A stretch of 64,000 nt of DNA from Limnochordia bacterium (lineage in GTDB: Bacteria; Bacillota; Limnochordia; DUMW01), in assembly GCA_023230925.1 (NCBI GenBank), contig JALNWK010000001.1, positions 1-64,000 of the forward strand, given 5' to 3'. Position 1 is the first letter of the stretch. Each line of letters starts with the position of its first letter. A program made the position numbers and the translations under genes. Under the pieces are notes generated by a model that saw only the letters and a program-made list of their open reading frames with translations, was not told the DNA's origin and searched no databases. Below, piece by piece: positions 1-8,594 of the stretch.

Positions 1-90
1 ACCTGTTCCCATCCCGAACACAGAAGTTAAGCCCTCCAGCACCGATGGTACTGCTGTGGTGACGCAGTGGGAGAGTAGGTCATTGCCGGG
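1..90 (+). rRNA. rrf: 5S ribosomal RNA, 3' part (5' end outside window)
   Basis: The first 90 bases match the conserved middle and 3' portion of bacterial 5S rRNA: the CCCATCCCGAACAC block, the GAAGTTAAG block, the CACCGATGGTA block and the closing GGGAGAGTAGG block are all in order. The 5' end lies before the window. An intrinsic terminator follows directly, so this is the distal end of an rRNA operon. Confidence 0.97.
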
Positions 91-100
91 AACTTATTTT

Positions 101-129
101 AGAGGCAGCCAATTTGGCTGCCTCTTTTT
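101..129 (+). terminator. Intrinsic terminator of the rRNA operon
   Basis: A perfect 10-bp stem (AGAGGCAGCC at 101-110 with GGCTGCCTCT at 116-125) closes a 5-nt loop and runs into five T residues. It sits 10 bases after the 5S gene. Confidence 0.93.
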
Positions 130-293
130 GATCCACCCATCAGTCTCTCTGCTAAGACAGCGTCATCCAATAATCAGAAAAGAGGAGGAAACAGAAAGGG
201 ACACGTGCAATACTTAATATATCTGTGATTACATAAGCAGTCGTAGCTGGGGGGCAGTTAGCCTATAATCCGGTGCTTATTGGAAGGAGAACC

Positions 294-899
294 ATGATGA
301 GGAATGTAAGACCTCTTCCCGAGGGAATAAGCATCTCCAAAGAACTGATTTTTTCAGTTGGCATCATCCTGTTGGGATTGCTACTGGGCTTTTTGGCCAA
401 AGCCATGGACAATTACCATATCATTGGTGAAATCGGAACTAGGCTCAGCATGTGGGTGTTCTCGGCGACATTAATTGCGGCATTTAGCCGGCACCCTATT
501 ACCGCTGCCATAAATGTCATGTTATTCTTTTTGGCAATGCTAACCTCGTACTACACCTACGGACAGATTGTGGAAGGATTCTTCCCTAAAGCGTACTTCA
601 TGGGATGGCTTGTTGTCTCTTTCCTTTCACCGATGGCAGGTTTCATCGTGTGGTTTTCGAAGGGCAACGGTATCCTCGGATTGATATCTGCAGCATTGCC
701 CATCGCCTTGATTTTTGCTGAGAATTATCCGGCTCTGTATACACATAAAACCGCCTTGGCTATAGGTCTAGGTTTCGGACTGACCCTATGCATGATGTTG
801 CCAACGACACTGAAGCAAAAAACGATTGTATTCGTACTTTCGATTGTCCTTGCATTCTTCATTGATAGACTCACTCTGATTAGCCTATTGCCATGGTGA
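294..899 (+). CDS. Multi-pass membrane protein, DUF6518-like
   Basis: A 201-residue hydrophobic protein with about six predicted membrane segments and short polar loops; no catalytic motif is visible. The overall length and pattern resemble small DUF6518-type integral membrane proteins, a family of unknown function, but this assignment is from general appearance only. I chose ATG 294 because GGAAGGAG lies at 282-289, seven bases upstream; the GTG at 273 is upstream of that ribosome site and is not favoured. The gene stands alone between a true 5S gene and a decayed 5S copy, which suggests that it sits at a rearranged rRNA operon end. Confidence 0.75.
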   Translation: MMRNVRPLPEGISISKELIFSVGIILLGLLLGFLAKAMDNYHIIGEIGTRLSMWVFSATLIAAFSRHPITAAINVMLFFLAMLTSYYTYGQIVEGFFPKAYFMGWLVVSFLSPMAGFIVWFSKGNGILGLISAALPIALIFAENYPALYTHKTALAIGLGFGLTLCMMLPTTLKQKTIVFVLSIVLAFFIDRLTLISLLPW

Positions 900-916
900 C
901 CAAGTTACTGTTTCAG

Positions 917-1013
917 GTCATCGTGGCGGAGGCTATTACCATCTTGAAGACACAAGTCAAGCCGGCACCGATTGTACTGGTATGGTGACGCAGGGAGAGG
1001 GTCGGTTGTTGGG
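917..1013 (+). pseudogene. Degenerate 5S rRNA copy
   Basis: Bases 949-1000 follow the 5S gene at 1-90 in order: ACACAAGTCAAGCC against ACAGAAGTTAAGCC, GCACCGATTGTACTG against GCACCGATGGTACTG, TGGTGACGCAG identical, and GGGAGAG against GGGAGAGTAGG. The part before it (GTGGCGGAGGCTATTACC) looks like the 5' half of a 5S gene. Many substitutions and small gaps make it non-functional. It indicates an rRNA-operon duplication or rearrangement. Confidence 0.7.
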
Positions 1014-1206
1014 CAGGCCGTCCTTATGTTCTCACGGGACCCTTAGGGAGACAAGACTCTATGCCATGAAGACACGGTCAATCTCAATGGCACAAGAGTG
1101 CCGTGAGTGTTCTATGGCGTCGCTAGACAAAGGAGTGGGGAGGATGACGGTAATCTTATTGTTCCCCGCCAATTAGGCATATTGCGTCATCCTCTGTATC
1201 TTCCCA

Positions 1207-2301
1207 TCAATAAATGCATTCCTTGCAAGCATCGGCAAAGGCTTGAAGGTTCTCCGGGCTACCGAAGAAGAAATGGTCGGACGGGCTACAGATATATCCA
1301 CCATCAGGGCATGCGGCGTGTAGCTCATATACCTGTTTTTTTACATCCGTGGGATTTCCCTTTTCAAAACCGCGGTTTTGATCGAAGCCGCCAATGAAAA
1401 AGAGTCGATCACCAACTAGTTGATTGGCCAAGGCTAAATCACAATCGCCTCCCATGCTCGGAGGGGTCATTGTCTCCAAACCATCGGCGCCATTTTCCAC
1501 CACTAGGTCTAGAAGCTGCATCAAGCCACCACATAAATGGTAGACCACTTTTGATCCAGCGTTGTGAATAGCCTCATGTTGTTTTTGATCATAGGGTAAG
1601 CAGAATTCCCGATGCATTGAGGGACTAATCACCGTGTTTGATCCATGTCCCCCACCGGTCTCGACCAGATCAAAGGCAAACTTACCAGCTCGTTCAATGA
1701 CGCGTAACTTCTTATCTAGGAGGGACTGGAGGACATAATGTACCCAATCAGGTTGATCAAAGGTGGCCAGGATTGCTTCCTCGGTACCAAAAAGGCAGCA
1801 AAAACTCTGCCAGGGGCTACCCTGACCGAAATCGAAAAGAATCCCACGGACGATCCCTTTGTTTCCTATCTGCTCTTTCGCTGTAAGAACCGGGGACCAG
1901 TCTACCGACTCGGGAATTGGTACATATTTGTTCCATATCTCGAAGTCCGCCTCGGATTTAATGATATACTCCGTGGTCCATGTGGTGAACTGGTTTGTTC
2001 CACCGGCGGTTGTGAGGGTTTCCTCGGGCGTGACAATCTTCTCCCGCCACTGGATTTGCCCCTCAGGATCGGTGTGTTCACTGCGGTAAACCTGCCAATT
2101 TCGTTTAGAACGTTCATTGAAGCTGTAGATTGGGGCGGTATAGACCACCGCGTCCATACCGAACCTGGCATAGGCCTCATATTGGTCCAATCCGTTCAGG
2201 TATTGTTCTAGATAATAGGGCATCCAACTGTGCACTTGGCACGGCAGACGATCCGGCTTTTCATTATGGAGAACTGTTAACAAACGGGTACGTGAATCCA
2301 T
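1207..2301 (-). CDS. Uroporphyrinogen decarboxylase (URO-D) family protein
   Basis: A 364-residue protein with the URO-D/MtaA/CmuA barrel pattern: N-terminal SRTRLLTVLHNEKPDRLP, a central VETGGGHGSNTVISP segment, VVYHLCGGLMQLLDLVVENGADGLET, then FIGGFDQNRG. The HLCG motif carries the Cys/His seen in the zinc-dependent methyltransferase branch of the family rather than in haem-pathway HemE. No corrinoid protein or partner methyltransferase is nearby, so the methyl donor and acceptor are unknown. Start ATG 2301 is chosen because AGGTGG lies eight bases upstream; an upstream GTG at 2313 overlaps that site. The gene is alone on the minus strand. A related but distinct URO-D-like gene is at 9683. 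Confidence 0.85.
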   Translation of the reverse strand: MDSRTRLLTVLHNEKPDRLPCQVHSWMPYYLEQYLNGLDQYEAYARFGMDAVVYTAPIYSFNERSKRNWQVYRSEHTDPEGQIQWREKIVTPEETLTTAGGTNQFTTWTTEYIIKSEADFEIWNKYVPIPESVDWSPVLTAKEQIGNKGIVRGILFDFGQGSPWQSFCCLFGTEEAILATFDQPDWVHYVLQSLLDKKLRVIERAGKFAFDLVETGGGHGSNTVISPSMHREFCLPYDQKQHEAIHNAGSKVVYHLCGGLMQLLDLVVENGADGLETMTPPSMGGDCDLALANQLVGDRLFFIGGFDQNRGFEKGNPTDVKKQVYELHAACPDGGYICSPSDHFFFGSPENLQAFADACKECIY

Positions 2302-2412
2302 CAATAATACCACCTGACCTATCGGAATATTAATGCTGAATTCTCTAGAACGCTCCTGATCTCCTTCTTAACAAATTGGTAAACACCAACCAAGCGTCAG
2401 TAGGGGGAAAAC

Positions 2413-2450
2413 AATACAGCCGCTAAAGGAGTGTCCTTAGCGGCTGTATT
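2413..2450 (-). terminator. Hairpin terminator after transketolase
   Basis: A perfect 14-bp inverted repeat (2413-2426 with 2437-2450, 10-nt loop) lies 80 bases beyond the transketolase stop. On the minus strand it is followed by GTTTTCCCCC, a short T run, so it most likely ends the transketolase transcript. Confidence 0.7.
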
Positions 2451-2529
2451 CACACGGGGTGAGTTCATTCTTACACAGTCATCATGGAGTTTACTTGCTG
2501 TAATGTATTATGCTCTCGGTTACCTAGAT

Positions 2530-4503
2530 TCACAATAGACTCTTTGCTCTTTGTACCACATGTTCTACAGAGATTCCCAGCTTTTCTGCTACCTGTTTCC
2601 CGGGACCGCTTTCGCCAAACTGATCAATGCCAATGACGCATCCCTTGGCCCCGACCAACGAGTACCAGCCATTTGTGCGACCTGCTTCAATGATCACTCT
2701 GGGGGTATCAGTGCCTAGGACTTGATGTATATACTTTTCATCCTGGGCCAAGAACAGTTCACGACATGGTATAGAAACAACGCGTGCGGTGATGCCTTCT
2801 TCCTTGAGCTTCAAAGCAGCATCGGCACATACGGCTACTTCACTACCTGTACCAACTAGGACCACGTCTGGGCTATCCGAGCCCTTTTCTAACACATAAC
2901 CGCCCTTGTCTATCGGACAGTTTGTTGTCCCCGGCAGAATAGGTAACTTCTGTCTACTAAGTACCAAGGCGGTTGGTGTTGCCTTTTCAGCTAAGGCGAA
3001 CAACCAAGCGGCTTTAGTCTCACGGCCATCGGCGGGCCTAATCACATGCAAGTTGGGTATGACCCTCAGTGCTTCTATATGTTCGATAGGCTGATGGGTT
3101 GGACCATCTTCGCCTACGAAGATTGAGTCATGGGTAAACACGAACACAACCGGTTGCTTCATTAAAGCGGCTAAGCGAACCGTTGGTCTCATGTAGTCGG
3201 AGAAGACCAAGAAGGTGGAACCGAAAACTCTAAAACCCCTATGCAGGCTCATACCATTGAGAATACTTCCCATGGCGTGTTCCCGGATGCCGAAATGGAT
3301 ATTCCTCCCGTCAAGACTGTTTTTGGCTACTGCACCAGCGGCCTTAAGCTCTGTTTTAGTTGATGGTGATAGGTCTGCAGAACCACCAACCAGGAACGGC
3401 AGCTCCTTAGCGAGGGCGTTTAGCACTAATCCCCCTGCATCCCGGGTGGACACGGCGGACTGGAAGTCGATGGAGGCACCTATCCCATCAGGCAGGTCTT
3501 CAGCAAAGTGCGCTTGATACAATTCATAGAGCCCGGGCTCTTCTTTCCTCCATTGGTCAAAGCGCATCTCCCATTCCTGGCGGATGGCAGACCATTGCTG
3601 TATTTTTCCCTTAAAGAAGCTACTAACCTCTTCCGGTACGTAAAACTTCTGATCTACGGGGAAGCCCATTCCTTTTTTCAGTAAGACAATCTCTTCGTCA
3701 CCTAGGGGTGCCCCATGGGCGGCTGCGGAACCTTGAAGATTAGGTGCACCCTTGGCGATACTTGTTTTGGCAATGATCAGGGAGGGTTTGTCCAAGACCT
3801 TTTTAGCTTGCAGTAGGGCGTTACGGATCTCATCAATATTGTGACCATCTATTTCAGTGACGTCCCAGCCGAAAGCAGCATATCTTTGTGCCACGGATTC
3901 GGTAAAGGCGAGGTCCGTGCTACCTTCAATACTGATCTCGTTTGAGTCATAGATCAAGATTAACTTTCCTAGTCCCAGATGCCCTGCTAGTGATGCTGCT
4001 TCATAGGAAATTCCCTCCATTTGGCATCCATCACCGCACAACACATAGGTATAATGATCAACAATGGATTGTTCGGTTGTGTTGAACCGTGCTGCCAGCA
4101 TGGCCTCTGCCAAGGCCATACCAACGCCATTGCCAATGCCTTGTCCTAAAGGTCCCGTTGTGGTCTCAATACCAAGCTCAACCTCATATTCGGGATGCCC
4201 TGGGGTTTTGGAGCCCAATTGCCGGAAGTGAGCCAGATCATCTAAAGACAAGGGATACCCGGTTAAATGAAGTAAGGAATACAGGAACATGGATCCATGG
4301 CCTGCGGATAGTATGAATCGATCTCGATCAGCCCACGTTGGGTTTGTGGGATCATGTTTGAGGATTTCCGCAAAGAGAACTGCACCGATTTCCGCACAGC
4401 CTAAGGGCATTCCCGGGTGTCCGGAGTTGGCCTGTTGCACGCCATCGGCGCTCAGACCCCGCACGGTATCGGCGATCTTTTGGATTATGTGGTTATCAGT
4501 CAA
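2530..4503 (-). CDS. tkt: Transketolase
   Basis: A full-length 657-residue transketolase, which transfers two-carbon ketol units between sugar phosphates in the non-oxidative pentose phosphate pathway using thiamine diphosphate. Visible hallmarks are GHPGMPLG, AGHGSMFLYSLLHLTGY, the thiamine-diphosphate motif GDGCQMEGISYEAASLAGHLGLG with NEISIEG, HGAPLG, the GGSADLSPS pyrimidine-domain segment, GIREHAMG with the catalytic Glu, and FVFTHDSIFVGEDGPTHQPIEH. The start is TTG 4503, preceded at eight bases by GGAGGTG. It is transcribed alone, away from the LacI-type gene beyond a 500-base gap, and ends before a strong hairpin. Confidence 0.97.
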   Translation of the reverse strand: MTDNHIIQKIADTVRGLSADGVQQANSGHPGMPLGCAEIGAVLFAEILKHDPTNPTWADRDRFILSAGHGSMFLYSLLHLTGYPLSLDDLAHFRQLGSKTPGHPEYEVELGIETTTGPLGQGIGNGVGMALAEAMLAARFNTTEQSIVDHYTYVLCGDGCQMEGISYEAASLAGHLGLGKLILIYDSNEISIEGSTDLAFTESVAQRYAAFGWDVTEIDGHNIDEIRNALLQAKKVLDKPSLIIAKTSIAKGAPNLQGSAAAHGAPLGDEEIVLLKKGMGFPVDQKFYVPEEVSSFFKGKIQQWSAIRQEWEMRFDQWRKEEPGLYELYQAHFAEDLPDGIGASIDFQSAVSTRDAGGLVLNALAKELPFLVGGSADLSPSTKTELKAAGAVAKNSLDGRNIHFGIREHAMGSILNGMSLHRGFRVFGSTFLVFSDYMRPTVRLAALMKQPVVFVFTHDSIFVGEDGPTHQPIEHIEALRVIPNLHVIRPADGRETKAAWLFALAEKATPTALVLSRQKLPILPGTTNCPIDKGGYVLEKGSDSPDVVLVGTGSEVAVCADAALKLKEEGITARVVSIPCRELFLAQDEKYIHQVLGTDTPRVIIEAGRTNGWYSLVGAKGCVIGIDQFGESGPGKQVAEKLGISVEHVVQRAKSLL

Positions 4504-5007
4504 TGAATCGCACCTCCACGAACCTTGCGATGTATGTCGCGGTTAGGTTCTTAATTATGACAGGTTGGTATATGTTGGTCTTAGTGTTTAACAAGGTTTG
4601 ATGTGTTACTCCTCGATCCTAGTAAATCCCTGTTCGCGTATGGGTAATACGCTCGCTCATTCTTTACCATGATACCATAATTACAGGTTTTCATGCTACC
4701 TTGTCTACTTTCCTAGGGTAATACTTTCGGCGCGAGCGACAGGATAAAATGATAAATCACGGATCTTGGGATAAACATGCAAAGACAAGGCAATAAACCT
4801 CGCACAGCAACAACTGACGGTAATTCCAAAAACCTTGTTTAGACTTGAATAAGGAGACGTGATGTTAAGCTATCTTGTGTGCATGACACTATTTTAATGA
4901 AAATGGCGTCTTCTTTTGCAGGACTTTTTGCATAAACTGAGAAGACATATACTGATGAAAGCACGCCTCGGTTAGTGAGGCCGAGAGACAAGAAGGATGT
5001 GTCGGAT
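4504..5007. other. Intergenic region between transketolase and lacI-type gene
   Basis: No gene is recognisable in these 504 bases. There is a small 6-bp hairpin (GCGTAT 4636-4641 with ATACGC 4647-4652) and, close to the LacI-type gene, the weak promoter-like sequences at 4918-4953. I see no clear operator palindrome. Confidence 0.6.
4918..4953 (+). promoter_or_regulatory. Weak promoter candidate for the LacI-type regulator
   Basis: GCAGGACTT at 4918-4926 resembles a sigma-H -35 element and is followed at the usual spacing by TGAGAAGAC (4938-4946), which has GAAG instead of the expected GAAT. Overlapping it is TATACT at 4948-4953, a fair sigma-A -10, with only TTTTTG at the -35 place (4925-4930, 17-bp spacer). 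Either would give a leader of about 50 bases to TTG 5008. Confidence 0.3.
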
Positions 5008-5994
5008 TTGGTTAGCATGTCAGATATAGCTGAGCTTTTGGGTATTTCCTGTGCCACGGTATCAAGGGCATTGAACGATTCACCAAAGATCAGCGAGGAA
5101 ACAAAACGAAGGGTCCTTGAGGCAGCTAAAAAGACTGGTTATCTGGAGAAGTTCGAAGCCAAACGGCAGCAGACCGTTAAGAAGATAGGTTTTATCATTA
5201 GCAAACACTACTTTGGGACCAATGAACCCTTTTACACAAAAGTGTTACTCGGCGCTGAGGAACTAGCTAACAAGGAAAACATGCGCGTAAATTTGTTTAC
5301 AATTAACGAGCAAGATACGGTTGATTGGCTGCTCATGGATCTAAAAGAGTTCAAAATTGATGAGGTGATCGTGGCGGCAGCTATATCTTCAAAAACCATA
5401 AAGCGACTGATTACTGCGGGACTCAAGATTGTCTTAGTGGACTTTGAGCATGGGCAGCTTCCGACGGTGGAACCAGATAACCTCAACGGGGCTTATGCTG
5501 CGGTTCGCCATTTACAGAGTCGTGGCAGGGAGAAAATCGCCTTTATTAGTGGTGAAAAGGATCACCCCAGTATGCTACAAAGATACCGCGGGTATCGATT
5601 GGCCATCGAGGAGGCAGGGGGTCAGTACAATGAGGACCTAATTCTGCAGACCTCAGGATACTGCACCGTTGAGGAAGGGTATCAGCAGGGACTAAGGCTC
5701 CTTCGTAAGGGGGACTTTGATGCGGTCCTAGCGGGTAATGATGCGATGGCGGTTGGCGTGATACGTGCCTTTACCGAGAAAGGACTTCAAATTCCCCGGG
5801 ATGTCTCAGTTGTTGGTTTTGACGATGTAGAGATGGGGTTGTATACTAGCCCTCCGTTGACCACGGTGCGAATCCATAAAGAAAAAATGGGCCAGATCGC
5901 GGCCTCTATGCTAGTCCACTGGCAGCTAGACTGGGGAAAGATCGGATGGAGGGTGTTGGTGCCAACGGAGCTAGTGGTGAGGGAGTCCAGCTAG
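5008..5994 (+). CDS. LacI/GalR-family transcriptional regulator
   Basis: A 328-residue repressor of the LacI family. The N-terminus carries the helix-turn-helix (SMSDIAELLGISCATVSRALN) and hinge (ETKRRVLEAAKKTGYL), followed by a periplasmic-binding-protein-like sugar sensor ending in VVGFDDVEMGLYTSPPLTTVRI. TTG 5008 is chosen because the protein then begins just before the helix-turn-helix as is usual, and AAGGA lies at 4994-4997; GTG 4999 and GTG 4975 are in-frame alternatives. It is followed by a run of decayed sugar-catabolic genes (GH38, lyxose isomerase, aldolase, PfkB kinase), which were probably its original targets together with the intact DUF4432 gene. Confidence 0.93.
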   Translation: MVSMSDIAELLGISCATVSRALNDSPKISEETKRRVLEAAKKTGYLEKFEAKRQQTVKKIGFIISKHYFGTNEPFYTKVLLGAEELANKENMRVNLFTINEQDTVDWLLMDLKEFKIDEVIVAAAISSKTIKRLITAGLKIVLVDFEHGQLPTVEPDNLNGAYAAVRHLQSRGREKIAFISGEKDHPSMLQRYRGYRLAIEEAGGQYNEDLILQTSGYCTVEEGYQQGLRLLRKGDFDAVLAGNDAMAVGVIRAFTEKGLQIPRDVSVVGFDDVEMGLYTSPPLTTVRIHKEKMGQIAASMLVHWQLDWGKIGWRVLVPTELVVRESS

Positions 5995-6078
5995 AATGTG
6001 ACTGATTCAGAGCGTGGATCATGTATCCCGTTGCACTTGAAGCAAAGGACATTAATGTAGGCGGAGGATGATACCCCA

Positions 6079-6480
6079 TGAAGGTCGGTCGGTTTTTACG
6101 GGAACGTTTCAATAACGAACAAGGGTTGTACGGCGCTTTGAGTATTAGGCTAGGTTTGTGCAAGGTCTTGAAAAGCCATAGTACCGGCAGGTAGTAGAGA
6201 CTACAGAGCAACATGTTTATTCCAGGCTGCAAGCGGGTGAGTCCTTGGCTCACAGCTTGCTTGTGAAGCCTACAACGTGCACTATATTGGACATGCCCAC
6301 AGTGATACGAATTGGCAGTGGGATTGGCCTGAGACGGTGGATGAGTGTTGACAAATTCCCTGAACCCATCTTCTTGTAGAGCCAGGCGGTGACTTACTGG
6401 CTGACAGATCCCGGAGGCCTTTAAGCAGATTGAAGCAAAGGTGGCTGAAGGCCGGTGGGAGATCACGGCGACACCTTAAA
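6079..6480 (+). pseudogene. GH38 alpha-mannosidase, N-terminal remnant
   Basis: Bases 6274-6342 encode HYIGHAHSDTNWQWDWPETV, the first catalytic block of GH38 alpha-mannosidases (H-x-H-x-D-x-x-W), then a TGA breaks the frame. In another frame, 6390-6477 encode SQAVTYW, DPEAFKQIEAKVAEGRWEI, which is the next family block (normally FSQSQA...PEMLEEIKxRVKEGRWE). Stop codons and frame changes separate the blocks and everything after about residue 130 of a normally 800 to 1000-residue enzyme is missing. The start is uncertain: ATG 6079 after GGAGG is the best candidate. The enzyme would have released mannose from alpha-mannosides. Confidence 0.72.
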
Positions 6481-6529
6481 ATTAACGATGAGACAAGGGG
6501 GCAGAGCACTCCAAGACAGTGCCAACGAC

Positions 6530-7141
6530 ATGAGGCGTTCAGACTCATCAAAGATGCGACTTCCTTTTCAAAACAGCAGAGCTTCCACTTACCACCCTTT
6601 GCCTTTTGGGGCCTTGGGGGAAGGGGAAAGGAAAGGCAGTGAATATGATAAGACTAGGGATAACATGCTCGGGTGCGACGCAACGGACTTCGGTAGTGGG
6701 GATTTCCTTAGACTAGGACTTCTCTTGTTCACGCTCCGTAATGGTAACCAGCAACTGCCCCAAATACACCAGAACCTATGCCGAGAAGGAGCTCATTGTG
6801 GAAGAGAAACAGGTGATGTCCTTTCATCTCCATCGATTGAAGCTAAAGAATCAGCCGATACTCCCGTGGTAATGTATGAAGATGGCCGAAGATACGAAGT
6901 GCCAGCAGGGACCATGATTCGGCTGATGCCGGGTGAAGGTATTACCCTAAAAACCTCCGTGTATCATCGGTTTTGGGGTGAAGAGAAAACAGGCAAAGAC
7001 CTGCTTGGGGAGGTATCCCAAGTTAATGATGATTGAAGGGATAACCGATTCCTGAAAGAGGCAGGACGTTTTCCCGCCATTGTCGAAGATGAACGAGCAA
7101 GACACTTCTTAGCCAATGAGTATTTACTAAGGCAAAGCTAG
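6530..7141 (+). pseudogene. D-lyxose (D-mannose) isomerase, decayed
   Basis: Translated blocks follow the D-lyxose ketol-isomerase family (YdaE/Z5688 type) in order but in changing frames: MRRS then LIKDA and FHLPPFAFWGL (6530-6617), EYDKTRDNMLG, DFGSGDF, LRNGN (6641-6756), YAEKELIVEEKQVMSFHLHR (6776-6835), then VVMYEDGRRYEVPAGT, LMPGEGITL, YHRFWGE and GEVSQVNDD (6860-7033). An in-frame TGA at 7034-7036 is followed by RDNRFLKEAGRFP to a final stop at 7139-7141. At least two frameshifts and a deletion of roughly 25 codons after the metal-binding HxH make it non-functional. The enzyme isomerises D-lyxose to D-xylulose and often D-mannose to D-fructose, which fits the neighbouring GH38 remnant. 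Confidence 0.9.
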
Positions 7142-7156
7142 AAAGAGGGTAAACTC

Positions 7157-8236
7157 ATGCCCAAACTTTACGGAAAAACCTATACAAAGCATGACCTACT
7201 CCAGCGGGTGGGTGATATCTCTCAACTCGGAGGAGTAGAGCGTTTTCAGTTGCACGAAGGACTAGAACAGGGTGTAGAAGGGGTGCGGTTTAGGACAGGT
7301 ACAGGTCTTAGCTTTGACGTCCTCCTAAGCCGCGGTATGGACATTAGTACCACAGAATACCAGGGTGTTCCCCTGGTGTGGCGTTCTCCCACAGGAAGGG
7401 TTGCTCCCACCTATTATGACCCGAGGAACACCGGTTGGCTCCGCAGTTTCCACGGAGGAATGTTAGTAACCTGTGGCTTGACCTCGGTTGGCTCTCCGTC
7501 GGAAGATTCCGGTGAAGAATTAGGGCTACATGGCCGTATTTCAAACATCCCTGCCTCTAATACCCATGTCGGTGGTTGCTGGCAAGATGATGATTACTTG
7601 ATGTGGGCCGAGGGCCAAATGAAACAAGCGGTGGTATTCGGAGAGAATCTGATCCTACACCGTCGTGTGGAGGCAAAGCTTGGAGAAAACCGTTTTTTCG
7701 TCCACGATCGAGTGAAAAACCTTGGATTTACAACCACTCCGCATATGTTGCTATATCATATTAACTTAGGTTTTCCCTTGGTTGATCCCGAAACAGATCT
7801 TCTACTACCATCCATTGAAGTGACCCCAAGGGACCAGGAAGCAGAACGGGATCTACAGGATTTTGCAAAGATCACAGAGCCTCAACCAGCATATCAGGAG
7901 AAGGTATATTACCATCAGATGGGCCAAGACGCGCAAGGCTTTACATATGTTGCAGTGATCAACCGGCGTTTAGACGATGGGCTGGGGATCTATCTGAAAT
8001 ATAAAAAGAGCCAGCTGCCTCAATTTGTGCAATGGAAGATGTTTGGGCAAGGCACATACGTGCTCGGTCTTGAGCCAGCCAATTGCTTTGTGGAAGGAAG
8101 GGCCCTGGAGCGGGAGCGGGGTACTTTGCACTATCTCCAGCCCCAACAAGAGCGGCACTACGATTTAGAAATTGGCGTTCTGACCTGTTCATCGGAGATT
8201 GACCGGATTAAGGAACGGGTGGCTGACTGTAAATAA
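7157..8236 (+). CDS. DUF4432 family aldose-1-epimerase-like protein
   Basis: A 359-residue intact protein of the DUF4432 family, a branch of the galactose-mutarotase-like fold that binds sugars; members sit in sugar-catabolic operons and their exact substrate is mostly unknown. Recognisable segments are VRFRTGTGLSFDVLLSRGMDI, GWLRSFHGGMLVTCGL, LHGRISNIPA, MLLYHINLGFP and LGLEPANC; the conserved His residues in LHG and YHINLG would lie in the sugar pocket. ATG 7157 is preceded by GAGGG. It lies between a decayed lyxose isomerase and a decayed aldolase tail, so it is the surviving member of a broken operon and may have lost its original partners. Confidence 0.88.
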   Translation: MPKLYGKTYTKHDLLQRVGDISQLGGVERFQLHEGLEQGVEGVRFRTGTGLSFDVLLSRGMDISTTEYQGVPLVWRSPTGRVAPTYYDPRNTGWLRSFHGGMLVTCGLTSVGSPSEDSGEELGLHGRISNIPASNTHVGGCWQDDDYLMWAEGQMKQAVVFGENLILHRRVEAKLGENRFFVHDRVKNLGFTTTPHMLLYHINLGFPLVDPETDLLLPSIEVTPRDQEAERDLQDFAKITEPQPAYQEKVYYHQMGQDAQGFTYVAVINRRLDDGLGIYLKYKKSQLPQFVQWKMFGQGTYVLGLEPANCFVEGRALERERGTLHYLQPQQERHYDLEIGVLTCSSEIDRIKERVADCK

Positions 8237-8338
8237 TACTACGGCTGCTTCCCAAGGAGGAGCCTTGGTTGTTCTTAAGATGGTCCTAAGTTCTGCTCCA
8301 GGACCATACATACTTGGATCCTTTAACATCACGGGGTT

Positions 8339-8578
8339 TTGGCGCTAGGGCATCTATGCCCGTTCCAGCCAGAAAATCTGCGGCTTGTTCTGGTGGGGAT
8401 CTGTGAGATTAATGTCTTCACCGATTTCTCTACGGGTGCGGTAGATGCGGTTAGGAAGGCTTTAACTACAGATAACATCAGGCAAATCCCAGCCTTGTTA
8501 GAAGTGATTAAGGTATTGGTGCTTGAATGTGTCTTGGAAAAGATGAAGACCTTTAGTTCTGAGGGTAAAGTCTAACCC
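8339..8578 (+). pseudogene. Class II fructose-bisphosphate aldolase, C-terminal remnant
   Basis: The open stretch encodes ENLRLVLVGICEINVFTD, then VRKAL and VIKVLVLECVLEKMKTFSSEGKV, the C-terminal signature of class II (zinc) aldolases of the FbaA/GatY/KbaY type (normally AIxxGICKINVxTD ... VKEVVKEKIxxFGSAGKA). Only about the last 70 residues of a roughly 280-residue enzyme remain; the zinc-binding histidine blocks are absent and a TAG lies just upstream at 8346-8348. It follows the DUF4432 gene by 100 bases and precedes the PfkB pseudogene, so the original operon seems to have included an aldolase step. Confidence 0.78.
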
Positions 8579-8594
8579 CGACAGGAGAACAACT

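Noticed and set aside
5906..6551. Long minus-strand open frames opposite the GH38 remnant
   Set aside because: They have no ribosome site or recognisable domain, and the plus strand carries clear GH38 and isomerase blocks; they are antisense shadows.
7034..7036. In-frame TGA inside the lyxose isomerase as possible selenocysteine or stop-codon recoding
   Set aside because: The same gene also has frameshifts and a deletion after the metal site, and TGA is used as a normal stop elsewhere; decay explains it better.
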